Shown: positions 1 to 8,329 of the stretch, piece by piece
Layout of the letters: every line of letters starts with the position of its first letter
How positions within the stretch are numbered: the first letter of the stretch is position 1
Assembly: GCA_965214335.1 (NCBI GenBank)
Contig: CBDCBO010000005.1
Location: 62,001 to 126,000, forward strand
Direction: 5' to 3'
Origin: Velthaea sp965214335
GTDB taxonomy: Bacteria; Vulcanimicrobiota; Vulcanimicrobiia; Vulcanimicrobiales; Vulcanimicrobiaceae
DNA: 64,000 nt
The notes under the pieces: generated by a model
The model's database searches: none
What the model saw: the letters and a program-made list of their open reading frames with translations, nothing else
Told to the model about the DNA's origin: nothing
Position numbers and translations under genes: made by a program

Positions 1-519
1 ATTATCCGCCGGCCGAACGTCGGCGATGCCGATCCAGTCACCCCAAGCGCGACCAGCATCCGTGGCAACGAAGCGGACCTGCTGCCCTTGCCAACTGGGC
101 GGGACGATGAAAAAACGCGGCTGCCAATGTTCTTTGGGGGCAGCCGCGACGCCCACGTCGATTCGCGTTCGAGCGTTGTCGACGCGCACGAGTTCGTGCT
201 GCTCCCCACGATGATTTGGGTAGCCCGCGATCATAAACGCGATTCGATTCGGTGCCGTAAAGGGTTCCGATGTTAATGTCCCGGTGTTGCGATCGTCGCC
301 GCTCCATGAGCCGTACCGAATCCCATGGATGACGGACCGATTCGTCGACGGATACTCACCGTCGACGGTAAAGCTCCCAGCGGCCGTAAAGCGTACGAAC
401 GATCGGGAGCGTTCACCAATCACGAAGATAGCAACGACGAGCAGGGTGACGATCGCGGCTATGACGAGCAACCACCGGCTGGAATTCACGCTTCTCGCTC
501 CGCGCGCCCAACCGATCAT
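1..519 (-). CDS. Membrane-anchored polysaccharide-locus protein, N-terminal part (cut by window edge)
   Basis: The reading frame is open from an ATG at 519 to the left edge, giving 173 codons without a stop. An AGAGG ribosome site lies just upstream of the ATG; a GTG at 489 is the alternative start. The protein has a short cytoplasmic start, one hydrophobic helix (about residues 16-34, WLLVIAAIVTLLVVAIFVIG) and then an extracytoplasmic beta-type domain with GSWSGDD, GTLTSEPF and AGYPNHRG. The same domain, with matching GSWSGSD, GQLTSDVF and DGYPTGAG motifs, forms the N-terminus of the GT39-like protein at 49782-51986, so this is probably the start of a similar membrane glycosyltransferase. 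The remainder lies outside the window, so the catalytic part cannot be seen. Confidence 0.75.
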   Translation of the reverse strand, partial: MIGWARGARSVNSSRWLLVIAAIVTLLVVAIFVIGERSRSFVRFTAAGSFTVDGEYPSTNRSVIHGIRYGSWSGDDRNTGTLTSEPFTAPNRIAFMIAGYPNHRGEQHELVRVDNARTRIDVGVAAAPKEHWQPRFFIVPPSWQGQQVRFVATDAGRAWGDWIGIADVRPADN

Positions 520-801
520 CGACGCCTCTCGACGCCGCTCGCGTCGCCGGGATTTCCAAAACCTGCCTGTTGTGTCAGGTTCAAGCCCTGAACAGCCAAT
601 GCTGCAAATGACAACATGAAACGATCCGATGGTGCGGTACAACGGGGTATGAATCGAGGCCCCTTGCGCGAAACACAGGTACGCCTGTACCAAATTTCGG
701 AGTGGCAACCGCAATTTTTTCTACTCGGTCCGATAATCCTTGGGCAGCCAGTACCGGGAACGAAGCTGTCGCATCGGTCCTGTGTTTACCGCTTCTTGGC
801 A

Positions 802-1800
802 TCATGCTTCCCCATTGGCGTAAAGCAGCGCGGAGACTGTTTCAGTTCGTCTCGCGGTGCGCGAATGCATGACTTTGCTGCGATAGATTATCTGATCGAT
901 CCGCGAGCGTCCGTGCCAATTACAGGCACCTGGCCCGATGTCAAAGTAATTAAACGCTACGAAAGTTACGATGAGTGAACACTTAGCGCCAATTATCTTG
1001 TAAGTAGCAAAACGGAGCGTTTGATCGCGCGGGATGCTACAAACGCGACGATAGCCCCAATTCCAGGCGCAGGGATCATACACAATGACAGGAACGCCAA
1101 TTTTAAAAGCATATTTCGATGGTGCGAACGCCCTCGGGTCGTAAAATCGCAGGTCGCTAACGATACGGCGATATCTAGCGGAAGTTTTGACTGTCTCGAT
1201 CCAGTCAAATTGCGTTTTGGTCAGATGCGGAACCCTTCTGGACCCAACATCTGTGATGGCGTAGGTATGCGTTGCAGTAACGGCTGAATTGATATCTTCC
1301 AAGCCATTTAGATGGTCGCGGTCCGTGCCGCAAGCTATATCGTCAGGCGGCGGAGCCCCGAGGCTTACTACCGTCCGTTTGCCGACTTTAAGGTACACTA
1401 AGAATTTTCTACAAAGCCCCACGATTGAAATGGGGTTGCCAATATGCACCTGATCCAGCCCACGCGCACCGCAAGTCCGCAACTGCTCCCCGCACGCATC
1501 GTAGATCAAGAGGGGAGGCTGCTGTATACGAGTCCTACGTAACGGCATGAGAAACCGAAGTTCAGGAAAGATCGGTCCGTAGTTTCGCGATCGCTGGACC
1601 TTCTGTACCCACGCGCGTTCATTGACGGAGATCGAAGGCACATCGGATTTGCCAATATCGAGGATCGAATATGATTCTATCGCAGCAACGATCGGCTGAG
1701 ATGCTGAATACTGGGCCCGCGCACTTTGGAGTGAAGATAAGATGGTTACATGCAGTATGATCGTTGATAGGACCGCACGTAGATGCTTGCAGCGCCTCAT
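802..1800 (-). CDS. Secreted protein with internal tandem duplication
   Basis: A protein of 332 residues starting at ATG 1800, with a GGA-type ribosome site 9 bases upstream. A classical signal peptide (MRRCKHLRAV, then a hydrophobic stretch ending SLQSARA) predicts export. The mature part contains two related repeats of roughly 110-120 residues. Each follows the pattern SY/TY-x-I-x-D-I/V-G, VP, a Trp 10 residues later, an LRF motif, and an I/V-Y-D-x-C motif (LLIYDAC in repeat 1, VIVYDPC in repeat 2); extra cysteines in each repeat could form disulfides. The gene is visibly poorer in GC than its neighbours. A TTG at 1821 overlapping the stop of the upstream frame (TTGA) is an alternative, coupled start. 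I do not recognise the family. Confidence 0.7.
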   Translation of the reverse strand: MRRCKHLRAVLSTIILHVTILSSLQSARAQYSASQPIVAAIESYSILDIGKSDVPSISVNERAWVQKVQRSRNYGPIFPELRFLMPLRRTRIQQPPLLIYDACGEQLRTCGARGLDQVHIGNPISIVGLCRKFLVYLKVGKRTVVSLGAPPPDDIACGTDRDHLNGLEDINSAVTATHTYAITDVGSRRVPHLTKTQFDWIETVKTSARYRRIVSDLRFYDPRAFAPSKYAFKIGVPVIVYDPCAWNWGYRRVCSIPRDQTLRFATYKIIGAKCSLIVTFVAFNYFDIGPGACNWHGRSRIDQIIYRSKVMHSRTARRTETVSALLYANGEA

Positions 1801-1817
1801 CGTAACGATTCCACAGA

Positions 1818-2117
1818 TCAAAGCGAGAATGTGACCGTGTCTGTCTGCCCGTGGGTGGCCACGGCGTTCTGCTGCGAGACTGCACTTTTTAGCTGAGGGT
1901 ACGCCTGTGAACCAGCCTGATCAAAATATGCTGTTCCACACCGAGGCTGCTGAGGATTCGTCAGCACGTCCTTGCAGCCGTCTTGTCGCGTCCCACCGGT
2001 TACCTGCGTCGCCGTGTATGTTTCGCCCACTGTATCGGCCCGAAGATCCATCCCCCCGAGAATGCGTATGCCGAAGCCGAAATCCTGGCCGAAGCCATCA
2101 CGGTGCGCAGCATCCAC
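1818..2117 (-). CDS. Short hypothetical protein, possibly a remnant
   Basis: About 100 codons from GTG 2117 (TTG 2127-2129 is also possible) to a TGA at 1818 that overlaps the alternative start of the next gene downstream. The predicted protein is hydrophilic and Gly/Thr/Gln-rich, with two cysteines (KDGC-like and PRCG) and no signal peptide or recognisable motif. The lack of a clear start and of an export signal, in front of a secreted protein, suggests the 5' end may be lost. It could also be a chance frame; only its position and reasonable residue composition support it. Confidence 0.3.
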   Translation of the reverse strand: MDAAHRDGFGQDFGFGIRILGGMDLRADTVGETYTATQVTGGTRQDGCKDVLTNPQQPRCGTAYFDQAGSQAYPQLKSAVSQQNAVATHGQTDTVTFSL

Positions 2118-2170
2118 GGGCCGTGACAACTTTATCGGCGCTACCGCGGCCTCAGAAGGCGAAGCCGACG

Positions 2171-3031
2171 CTAGGCTACGGCTTTCGGCAGCAGATCGTC
2201 GAGATTCATTGCTGACAGCACGCGCTGTTGCACCGCTGCAGCAGCTACATTGAGCGATTCGGCATCCGCGTCGAACGGAACCGTGGTGCGTAGCGGTCGC
2301 GCTCCGGCCGCCAGGTTGGCTAAACGGAGGATCGCGCGGGCGACGTCGGCTGGATCGCGACCATCGGCGGCGCTGACAAAGGCTCCCATCGCGTCGGAGA
2401 ACCGTTGTGCGGTATCGCCGTAGCTTTGAGTGCGCGCGGTATCATCGGCGGAGGTTCCCTTCGCGCTAATTTCGGTATGGAATGCACCGGGCTGTACGAT
2501 CGCTACGTCGACGCCGAACGGCGCCAACTCGTACGATGAGGCTTCGGCGAGCGCTTCGAGCGCCCACTTCGAGGCGGCGTAGACGCCGCCGAGCGGAAAC
2601 GTCATCCGACCGGCAACGGACGAAACGTACACAATTAAACCCGACCGCCGCTCGCGCATCGCGGGCAAGAATGCGCGATTGACGCGCAGCGGGCCGAACA
2701 CGTTAGTTGCGAATTGGCGCTCTACGACTTCGGGTGAGAACGCTTCCTCGATGCCGAAAAACGCGGCTCCAGCGTTATTCACTAGGAGATCCGGTACGCC
2801 GTGAGCCAAAATTGTTGCCGCAGCCGCGTCGACCGACGCGTCACTCGTCACATCGAGTTCAACCACGTCGGCGCCGACCGTCCGCAGCGCGGCGGCTGAC
2901 GCGGCGTTGCCCGAGTCGACATTCCGCATCGTCGCGATGACGTGCCAACCCTCCGTGGCAAGCGTTTCGACGGTAAGGCGGCCGAAGCCCGAGCTAGCGC
3001 CGGTGATGACGGCAATCCGCTGGTTTGACAT
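2171..3031 (-). CDS. Short-chain dehydrogenase/reductase (SDR)
   Basis: A 286-residue classical SDR, normal for the family. It has the NAD(P)-binding TGASSGFG motif near the N-terminus, LVNNAG in the middle, a catalytic Ser in VSSVAGR and the YAASK catalytic Tyr/Lys pair. These enzymes catalyse NAD(P)H-linked oxidoreduction of alcohols or carbonyls in the cytoplasm; the substrate cannot be read from sequence. ATG 3031 is chosen because GAGAGG precedes it at good spacing; the frame extends upstream to 3067 without a better site. It is divergent from an HxlR-type regulator at 3130 with a palindromic site between them, so it is probably that regulator's target. Confidence 0.9.
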   Translation of the reverse strand: MSNQRIAVITGASSGFGRLTVETLATEGWHVIATMRNVDSGNAASAAALRTVGADVVELDVTSDASVDAAAATILAHGVPDLLVNNAGAAFFGIEEAFSPEVVERQFATNVFGPLRVNRAFLPAMRERRSGLIVYVSSVAGRMTFPLGGVYAASKWALEALAEASSYELAPFGVDVAIVQPGAFHTEISAKGTSADDTARTQSYGDTAQRFSDAMGAFVSAADGRDPADVARAILRLANLAAGARPLRTTVPFDADAESLNVAAAAVQQRVLSAMNLDDLLPKAVA

Positions 3032-3093
3032 GAGGACCTCTCGATATGGATGTGGGGAGGGCTTCACTCTACCAGGGAAACTTACGAATTGTA

Positions 3094-3117
3094 AGTACTA
3101 ACGTAAAAGTAAGTATT
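3094..3117. promoter_or_regulatory. Putative HxlR-family operator in divergent intergenic region
   Basis: An imperfect inverted repeat: left arm AGTACTAAC (3094-3102), spacer of 6, right arm GTAAGTATT (3109-3117); the arms match at seven of nine positions. A second small palindrome, CTTAC-GAATT-GTAAG, lies at 3081-3095. HxlR-type regulators of the DUF24 class commonly bind GTA/TAC-type palindromes next to divergently transcribed oxidoreductase genes. The assignment here is inference from position and symmetry. Confidence 0.55.
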
Positions 3118-3129
3118 GGAGGGTTGGCC

Positions 3130-3552
3130 GTGACAAAATCGGTTCTCTACGCGGCAATCGGCGAAGCGGACATCCCGGATCGCGGCGACTGCTTTCAAAG
3201 CGAATGCCCCGCGCGGCATGTCTTCGACCACGTGACCGGCCGCTGGGGCGGCTTGGTGCTGACCGGATTGCTGCCGGGAAGATTGCGGTTTTCGGCGCTC
3301 CGTGCGCGCGTCGGCGGCGTTTCCGAGAAGATGCTGGCGCAAACGCTACGCGCGCTCGAAGGTGATGGTCTGTTGGTGCGCATGCAGTACGCCGAAGTTC
3401 CGCCGCGTGTCGAATACGAACTCACGGCGGCCGGGCTTGAAGTGGCACGGCGCCTGCACGAACTCATAAGCTGGCTTGAAGAACACGTTCGCGATTTGAT
3501 CGCGGCCCGACAAACCTACGAGCGCAAACAGGTCGCCCGCGCCCTGTCATAA
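3130..3552 (+). CDS. HxlR-family winged-helix transcriptional regulator
   Basis: A 140-residue protein starting at GTG 3130, 6 bases after a strong GGAGGG site. The pattern C-P-A-R-HVFDHVTGRWGGLVL, then LRFSALRARV, VSEKMLAQTLRALEGDGLL and PPRVEYELTAAG is the HxlR/DUF24 winged-helix fold: recognition helix in SEKMLAQTL, wing in the VEYELT hairpin. Cysteines at the N-terminal end (ECPA and an upstream DCFQ) could sense redox or electrophile stress, as in some relatives. It faces the SDR gene across about 100 bases and probably autoregulates and controls it. Its 3' end overlaps the convergent DUF5996 gene by 6 bases. Confidence 0.88.
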   Translation: MTKSVLYAAIGEADIPDRGDCFQSECPARHVFDHVTGRWGGLVLTGLLPGRLRFSALRARVGGVSEKMLAQTLRALEGDGLLVRMQYAEVPPRVEYELTAAGLEVARRLHELISWLEEHVRDLIAARQTYERKQVARALS

Positions 3553-4491
3553 GTGCGCCCCGAAGCGGCCAGAACGGTTCGGCGCGACGTATGACAAGGC
3601 CGCGCGATCCCAGCCGGCGACCGCGCCGCATTGGAGATAGATCGCGTCGAGAAACGCGCGTAGTTCGGCGGCCGGATCGGTGGCGTGCCGGACGGCGTCG
3701 TACGGCAGCACCCATTCATTAATGGTAGCGGACCACGACGCTGCGGCCGGTGCGATCGGCAATGTCTCGGCGCCGGGCGGTTGCGGATAGATATAGCCGT
3801 AGAAGAACGGTGCCGTCTTTTCATCACCGTAAAAGAGCCCAACATTCATCAACTCGGCATCCAGATCGTACTTCATGATGTAGCCTCGATCGGTTGGCGG
3901 CGTCACATGTTTGCCGCTGAAGAGCAGTAACGCAACGTCGAGCGCCCCCCACCAGACTTGGATACCGTTACGGCCGAAGAAGTGCGCGCGCCACTCGTCG
4001 AAGATCGCAGCACTCGCCGTCGTGGCCGCAAACCAGCGCTGCACGGCAGCCGGATCGTAGGCCGCCGGCCGGCGATCCTCATCGAGCGGTGTGGTGTCCG
4101 GCAATTCTTGCGGCGTCGGCGTGATCGTGCAGTCGACCGCGAGTGCTTCGAGCGCGGTCTGCAACTCGGTGTAGATCTCCGCTACCGTGCGAGCCGGCAC
4201 GAGCGCGATGCGGCGACTGCGGCCGTCACTGCGCGCTACCCAAATTTCAGACGAAAAGACGTCGAGCGCCGCTTCGACCGATGTGCCGCGCCACGGGATT
4301 GGACCCGTGGTGAGGCCGCGCGCGGATAGAAACAACGCCGCGAACATCCAGTTCGGTTGCGACGGCGAAAGCGCGACGCGCATCTTGCCCAGCATCTGTA
4401 GGTATAAGTGCAGGCTGCGTTTGGTCGGCGCCCAGGCGGCGACATCGACGTCGGGCCAATTCGCCGTATCGATGCGTGTGCTGTCAGTCAT
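3547..4491 (-). CDS. DUF5996 family protein
   Basis: A 314-residue soluble protein. It carries features typical of DUF5996: an N-terminal W-x-x-T-K-R-SLHLYLQMLGK segment, ARGLTTGPIPW, a central FDEWR region, VWWGALDVALLLFSGK, GYIMKYD and FFYGYIYPQPPG near the C-terminus. The biochemical role of the family is not known to me. ATG 4491 gives the family-like N-terminus. No signal peptide or membrane segment is seen. It stands alone, convergent with the HxlR gene. Confidence 0.8.
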   Translation of the reverse strand: MTDSTRIDTANWPDVDVAAWAPTKRSLHLYLQMLGKMRVALSPSQPNWMFAALFLSARGLTTGPIPWRGTSVEAALDVFSSEIWVARSDGRSRRIALVPARTVAEIYTELQTALEALAVDCTITPTPQELPDTTPLDEDRRPAAYDPAAVQRWFAATTASAAIFDEWRAHFFGRNGIQVWWGALDVALLLFSGKHVTPPTDRGYIMKYDLDAELMNVGLFYGDEKTAPFFYGYIYPQPPGAETLPIAPAAASWSATINEWVLPYDAVRHATDPAAELRAFLDAIYLQCGAVAGWDRAALSYVAPNRSGRFGAHL

Positions 4492-4897
4492 TTGCAATGC
4501 CTCAAACCGGTAGCGAAGTTAGCGCAGGTTCGGCCGCGCGATGACGAAACGAACGAAGGCGTGCGTTCGCGCTTTCTCGCCCGCTCTACTCGTTCTTGAC
4601 GCCGACGGTGACGCGCGCGCCCGACAGCGAACGTCCGCAATTGGGGTGCTCGCGTGAAAGCGTGTTTCGCAACCGAGACGTCAAGGGCGGACTATCGCTC
4701 GTTCTGAATGTTTGCGGCAGCGGCTGCGCGTTTCTATCGCCGGTGCTCGCGGACGCGCTGTGTATATCGCGGTTGCCGCGATCTGGTTCGTCCCCGGCCG
4801 TCGCTTCGAGCCGGTGATCGACGATCGGCCGTAAGGCACGGCGTAGTGCGCGAATGCAACGTAGGTTCGTTGGTCCGGTCGTCGGAACGACCGGATC
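4492..4897. other. Intergenic stretch, no supported gene
   Basis: About 400 bases between divergent genes. Short frames on both strands are interrupted and have poor starts. One plus-strand tail (about 4712-4831) encodes a short hydrophobic peptide ending before TAA, without a convincing start or ribosome site. Promoters for both flanking genes should lie here, but I could not identify clear -35/-10 pairs. Confidence 0.5.
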
Positions 4898-5488
4898 ATG
4901 AGAGCGATGTTTTGGACGCGGCGGATGTGCGTGATGCAGGCTGCAGCGTTAGCGGCGGTGATGGTGCGCGCCGCGGCCGCATATGCGGCGGCGACCGACG
5001 CGCCGGCCGCGCTGCCGGCGTGCCCGCACGTGCAGGCGACGCTCGACGCGACGATCGACACGAAGGTCGTAAAAGCCGGTGAACGCTTTGCCTTCACGAC
5101 GCGCACGCCGGTCGAGGTCGGCAACCTGACGATTCCGGCGGCGAGCCACGGCGTCGGTCTTATTGCGACGCTCGATCATTCGAAGAGCCAGGGTCATTCG
5201 GGCTACCTCGTGCTCGAAGCACGTTATATGGTATTGGCCGACGGCAGCCACATACCGGTCGTATTCGTGCCGGCCGGCGACGGTCACGCCCAGTCGTTCG
5301 TGCGTGCCGGAAGTTCCGACGCCGGGCTGTTGGGCTACCTGCCGTACTACATCGGTACCGCGGCCGGCATCTACAACACGTTCCACCATGGCAAGGACGC
5401 GGCCGTGGTCGCCGGTACCGTGCTGCCGCTCATCGTCGGCGACGACTTCTACGCCGGCACGTGCGGCATCGCTATCGACCGGCGCTAA
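4898..5488 (+). CDS. Small secreted protein of unknown function
   Basis: A 196-residue protein with an N-terminal export signal (basic start, hydrophobic run AAALAAVMVRAAAAYAAA, likely cleavage near AYA-AAT). The mature part is Gly/Ala/Val-rich, with a beta-like first half (ATIDTKVVKAGERF, TRTPVEVGNLTIPA, GHSGYLVLEARYM) and a hydrophobic C-terminal segment with GLLGYLPYYIGTAAGIY that might insert in a membrane. A Cys near each end (PACPH, GTCG) could pair. The ATG at 4907 is an alternative start. The first half resembles domains that set or mask a barrier (KAGERFAF followed by a 'property set by default' strand), but I cannot name a family. Confidence 0.65.
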   Translation: MRAMFWTRRMCVMQAAALAAVMVRAAAAYAAATDAPAALPACPHVQATLDATIDTKVVKAGERFAFTTRTPVEVGNLTIPAASHGVGLIATLDHSKSQGHSGYLVLEARYMVLADGSHIPVVFVPAGDGHAQSFVRAGSSDAGLLGYLPYYIGTAAGIYNTFHHGKDAAVVAGTVLPLIVGDDFYAGTCGIAIDRR

Positions 5489-5509
5489 CGCTGAGCCGTG
5501 ACGGCGCGG

Positions 5510-5953
5510 TTAAAGCAGCGTCGCTGAAAAACGGTCGGCGGCGATCGACGTGCACAGTGCGGACCACTCGCAGCCGGCGCAGGCGGCGCGTATTTCACCG
5601 CGCGCGAAGCGGGCGCGCAGATCGGCGATCAGCGCGGCGCCGAGCGTGTAACGCGCGCCGTCGTGCAGCAGCGGTTGCAGTTCGCGAACATCGGCCAAGG
5701 CGCGCCGAGCCGCAGCGTCGCTTCGCGTGACCGACTCGTTCGTGCAATGTCCCGGCTCCGTGCCGCACAGCGGCGCGCACACATCGTCCGGGCCGTCCAC
5801 GAGCACGATCGGAACACCCGCGCCGATCCGCGCGACAATAGCGCGATAATTGGCGACGAACGCGGCGGAGTAGCCTTCGCCGACAAACGTGAGGATGCAC
5901 AACAGGTGATGCGGCCGCAACCGGACGACGGCGGGAGACGGCGGCGCATTCAC
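5510..5953 (-). CDS. DUF1284 family protein, probable metal/Fe-S binding
   Basis: A 147-residue protein. The N-terminal LRPHHLLCILTFVGEGYS is the hallmark of DUF1284, followed by cysteines in DVCAPLCG and GHC, and a C-terminal CAGCEWSALC cluster. The arrangement suggests an iron-sulfur or zinc site; function is unknown. It is the last gene of the twelve-gene minus-strand run and overlaps the upstream punA by 4 bases (ATGA), so it is translationally coupled to it. Confidence 0.85.
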   Translation of the reverse strand: MNAPPSPAVVRLRPHHLLCILTFVGEGYSAAFVANYRAIVARIGAGVPIVLVDGPDDVCAPLCGTEPGHCTNESVTRSDAAARRALADVRELQPLLHDGARYTLGAALIADLRARFARGEIRAACAGCEWSALCTSIAADRFSATLL

Positions 5954-6783
5954 CCGGCCGGAACGGCGGACGGTTCGAGATTCGCGACGAGTCCTTCGAT
6001 GAGCCGCGCCACCGCTTGGGCGCCGCGAGCGGCGGCCGCGAGCACGTCGAGATGCGACGTCTTCGAACCGTTATGCACGTTGGTAATTAAACTGAAGGCA
6101 ACGACTTGGCAGCCGAGTGCGCGCGCGACGATTGTCTCGAGCACCGTCGACATGCCGACCGCGTCGGCGCCCAGCGTGCGCAGATAGCGCGCCTCGGCCG
6201 GCGTTTCATAGGCCGGACCGCTCAGTCCCGCATACACGCCGTTTTGCATGACGATCTCGTATTCGCTCGCCATGTGGCGCGCGAGATCGCGCAGATGCGG
6301 CGCGTACGCATCGACCATATCGACGAAGCGATCCTTGATGCCGAATGGCGGATGCGTTCCCACCAGCGGGCTCGTGCCGGTAAGATTGATCTGATCGCTC
6401 ACGAGCATGAGGTCGCCGGGATGAAAATCGGTGTTTACCGCACCGGCGGCATTCGTGAGCACCATCGTGCGCGCGCCGGCCGCCGCCGCGATTGCGATTG
6501 GGTACGTCACTTCGAGCGGCGACCGGCCCTCATACAGATGAAAGCGCCCCGAAAACGCGATAACGCGCCGGCCGTGCAGCTCGCCGATCAACGCTTCGCC
6601 GGCGTGGCCCGGAACGGTCGGCTGCGGCATACCGGCAAGTTTTTTATAGTTGACCGCGCCGGCGTCGATCCGGTCGCGCAGCACCCCGCCGAAGCCCGAG
6701 CCGAGCACGATCGCACAATCGATGCTGCCGCCGGCCCGATCGACGATGAATTCCGCGGCCTCCTCGATGTGCTTCTTTTTCAT
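5950..6783 (-). CDS. punA: Purine-nucleoside phosphorylase
   Basis: A 277-residue, PNP class II-type enzyme (trimeric family), which splits inosine/guanosine with phosphate to the base and ribose-1-phosphate in the cytoplasm. Diagnostic segments are VLGSGFGG (phosphate loop), VPGHAG, FSGRFHLYEG, LTNAAGAVN, GLSGPAYETPAEARYL and the base/ribose site VGMSTVLE followed by SLITN. It starts 1 base after the gpmI stop and overlaps the DUF1284 gene by 4 bases. Its product feeds ribose-1-phosphate to phosphopentomutase; deoB and a pyrimidine phosphorylase lie elsewhere in this window. Confidence 0.95.
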   Translation of the reverse strand: MKKKHIEEAAEFIVDRAGGSIDCAIVLGSGFGGVLRDRIDAGAVNYKKLAGMPQPTVPGHAGEALIGELHGRRVIAFSGRFHLYEGRSPLEVTYPIAIAAAAGARTMVLTNAAGAVNTDFHPGDLMLVSDQINLTGTSPLVGTHPPFGIKDRFVDMVDAYAPHLRDLARHMASEYEIVMQNGVYAGLSGPAYETPAEARYLRTLGADAVGMSTVLETIVARALGCQVVAFSLITNVHNGSKTSHLDVLAAAARGAQAVARLIEGLVANLEPSAVPAG

Positions 6784-6784
6784 G

Positions 6785-8329
6785 TTAGCCGGTTGGGGCG
6801 GGCACCGGCGCCAGCAGATTCGAGCCGGTCATCGCTGCCGGAACGGCGAGACCGAGCAGCGGCAGCAGGGTCGGTGCGACATCGCCTAATCTGCCGGCGC
6901 CGTTGAACGTGCCGACCGGCGCTTCGGATAGGAGCACGAACGGCACGGGATTGGTCGTATGGGCGGTCAACGGATTGCCGTCCGGATCGATTTTCTCTTC
7001 GGCGTTTCCGTGATCGGCGGTAATTGCCAGCATTCCGCCGGCGGCAAGGACGGCTTGCTCGAGCCGCCCGAGGCACACGTCGAGGGTCTCGACGCTCGAA
7101 ATCGTCGGCGCCCATTTACCGGTGTGGCCGACCATGTCGGCGTTGGCGTAATTCATGACGATGACGTCGTGCCGGCCAAGTTGTACGTCTTCGACGGCGG
7201 TCGTGGTAATGTCGGCCGCCGACATTTCGGGCGCTAAATCGTACGTCGCGACGCGCCGATTCGATGGAATCAACACGCGATCTTCGCCGGCGAACACGTC
7301 TTCGCGGCCGCCGTTAAAAAAATAGGTGACGTGCGCGTACTTTTCCGTTTCCGCTAGGCGCAGTTGGCGTAAGCCGGCGCGCGCCACGATCTCGCCGAAC
7401 GTATCGTGCTGCGGCCGCGGACCAAAGAGGACCGGATTCGGAAAGTCTTCCTCGTATCTGGTCATCGTTGCGAACGGCACGCCGGCGAGCGATTCGACCG
7501 CGAATTCGCCGAATGCCGGAGCGCTCATCGCCAGCGTGATTTGGCGTGCGCGGTCGGGCCGAAAATTAAAGAAGATGACGGCGTCGCCGGTGTGGACCGG
7601 GCGTGCTTCGCCGACGATGGTCGGCACGACGAACTCGTCGTTTTCGTCACGCGCGTACGCGGCTTCGAGCGCCGCGCGGGCGGTCGGCGCGTGGTGCGGC
7701 GATTGCGCGCGAACGAGCGCCGCGTACGCCTTTTGCGTGCGGTCCCAGCGTTTGTCGCGATCCATCGCATAGTAGCGGCCGCTCACGGTGGCGATGGCGC
7801 CGGCCCGGCCGTGCGCGGCCAGATAGGCTTCGAGCCGTTCGAGATACACGGCCGCCGAGCGCGGCGGCACGTCGCGACCGTCGAGAAACGCGTCGATCGC
7901 GATCGGTACGCCCGCGCCGACGGCGGCGTCGATGAGCGCTTCGAGATGGTCTTGCGAACTGTGGACTTTGCCGTCGGAGAGCAGACCCATGAAGTGCAGC
8001 GTCCCGTGGCTGGCCGCGACTTGCGCCAGCACCTCGGTCAACGCCGGATTGGTGCCGAACGAGCCGTCCGCGATCTGCGCGTCGATCACGACGATCCCTT
8101 GCGGCACGGTCCGGCCCGAACCGATGTTGATGTGGCCGACCTCACTGTTGCCCATGACGCCGGGCGGCAGCCCCACCGCTTCACCGCTGGCCTCGAGTTG
8201 GGTCGACGGATAGCGGTCCAAGATGCGGCGCCAGTTCGGCGTGTCGGCCGCCGCGATGGCGTTACCGTGCAGGTCGTCGCGACAGCCCCAGCCATCGAGG
8301 ATGGCTAGAACGAACGGCGGGCGGCTCAT
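6785..8329 (-). CDS. gpmI: 2,3-bisphosphoglycerate-independent phosphoglycerate mutase
   Basis: A 514-residue alkaline-phosphatase-superfamily enzyme that interconverts 3- and 2-phosphoglycerate using Mn2+. The N-terminal LAILDGWG metal ligand, GVMGNSEVGHINIG with the phosphorylated Ser, AFLDGRDVPP, FFNFRPDRAR, and C-terminal MNYANADMVGHTG and TADHGNAE metal-binding motifs are all present and full-length. It overlaps tpiA by 4 bases, so it is made coupled to the upstream glycolytic genes. No enolase or pyruvate kinase gene is seen next to it in this window. Confidence 0.97.
   Translation of the reverse strand: MSRPPFVLAILDGWGCRDDLHGNAIAAADTPNWRRILDRYPSTQLEASGEAVGLPPGVMGNSEVGHINIGSGRTVPQGIVVIDAQIADGSFGTNPALTEVLAQVAASHGTLHFMGLLSDGKVHSSQDHLEALIDAAVGAGVPIAIDAFLDGRDVPPRSAAVYLERLEAYLAAHGRAGAIATVSGRYYAMDRDKRWDRTQKAYAALVRAQSPHHAPTARAALEAAYARDENDEFVVPTIVGEARPVHTGDAVIFFNFRPDRARQITLAMSAPAFGEFAVESLAGVPFATMTRYEEDFPNPVLFGPRPQHDTFGEIVARAGLRQLRLAETEKYAHVTYFFNGGREDVFAGEDRVLIPSNRRVATYDLAPEMSAADITTTAVEDVQLGRHDVIVMNYANADMVGHTGKWAPTISSVETLDVCLGRLEQAVLAAGGMLAITADHGNAEEKIDPDGNPLTAHTTNPVPFVLLSEAPVGTFNGAGRLGDVAPTLLPLLGLAVPAAMTGSNLLAPVPAPTG

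Noticed and set aside
616..978. Plus-strand frame of 120 codons
   Set aside because: Lies opposite the secreted duplicated protein; composition is that of an antisense shadow and there is no ribosome site.
7406..8308. Long plus-strand frame (300 codons) inside gpmI
   Set aside because: Arg/Ala/Gly-rich antisense frame to an unmistakable gpmI; typical of GC-rich genomes.
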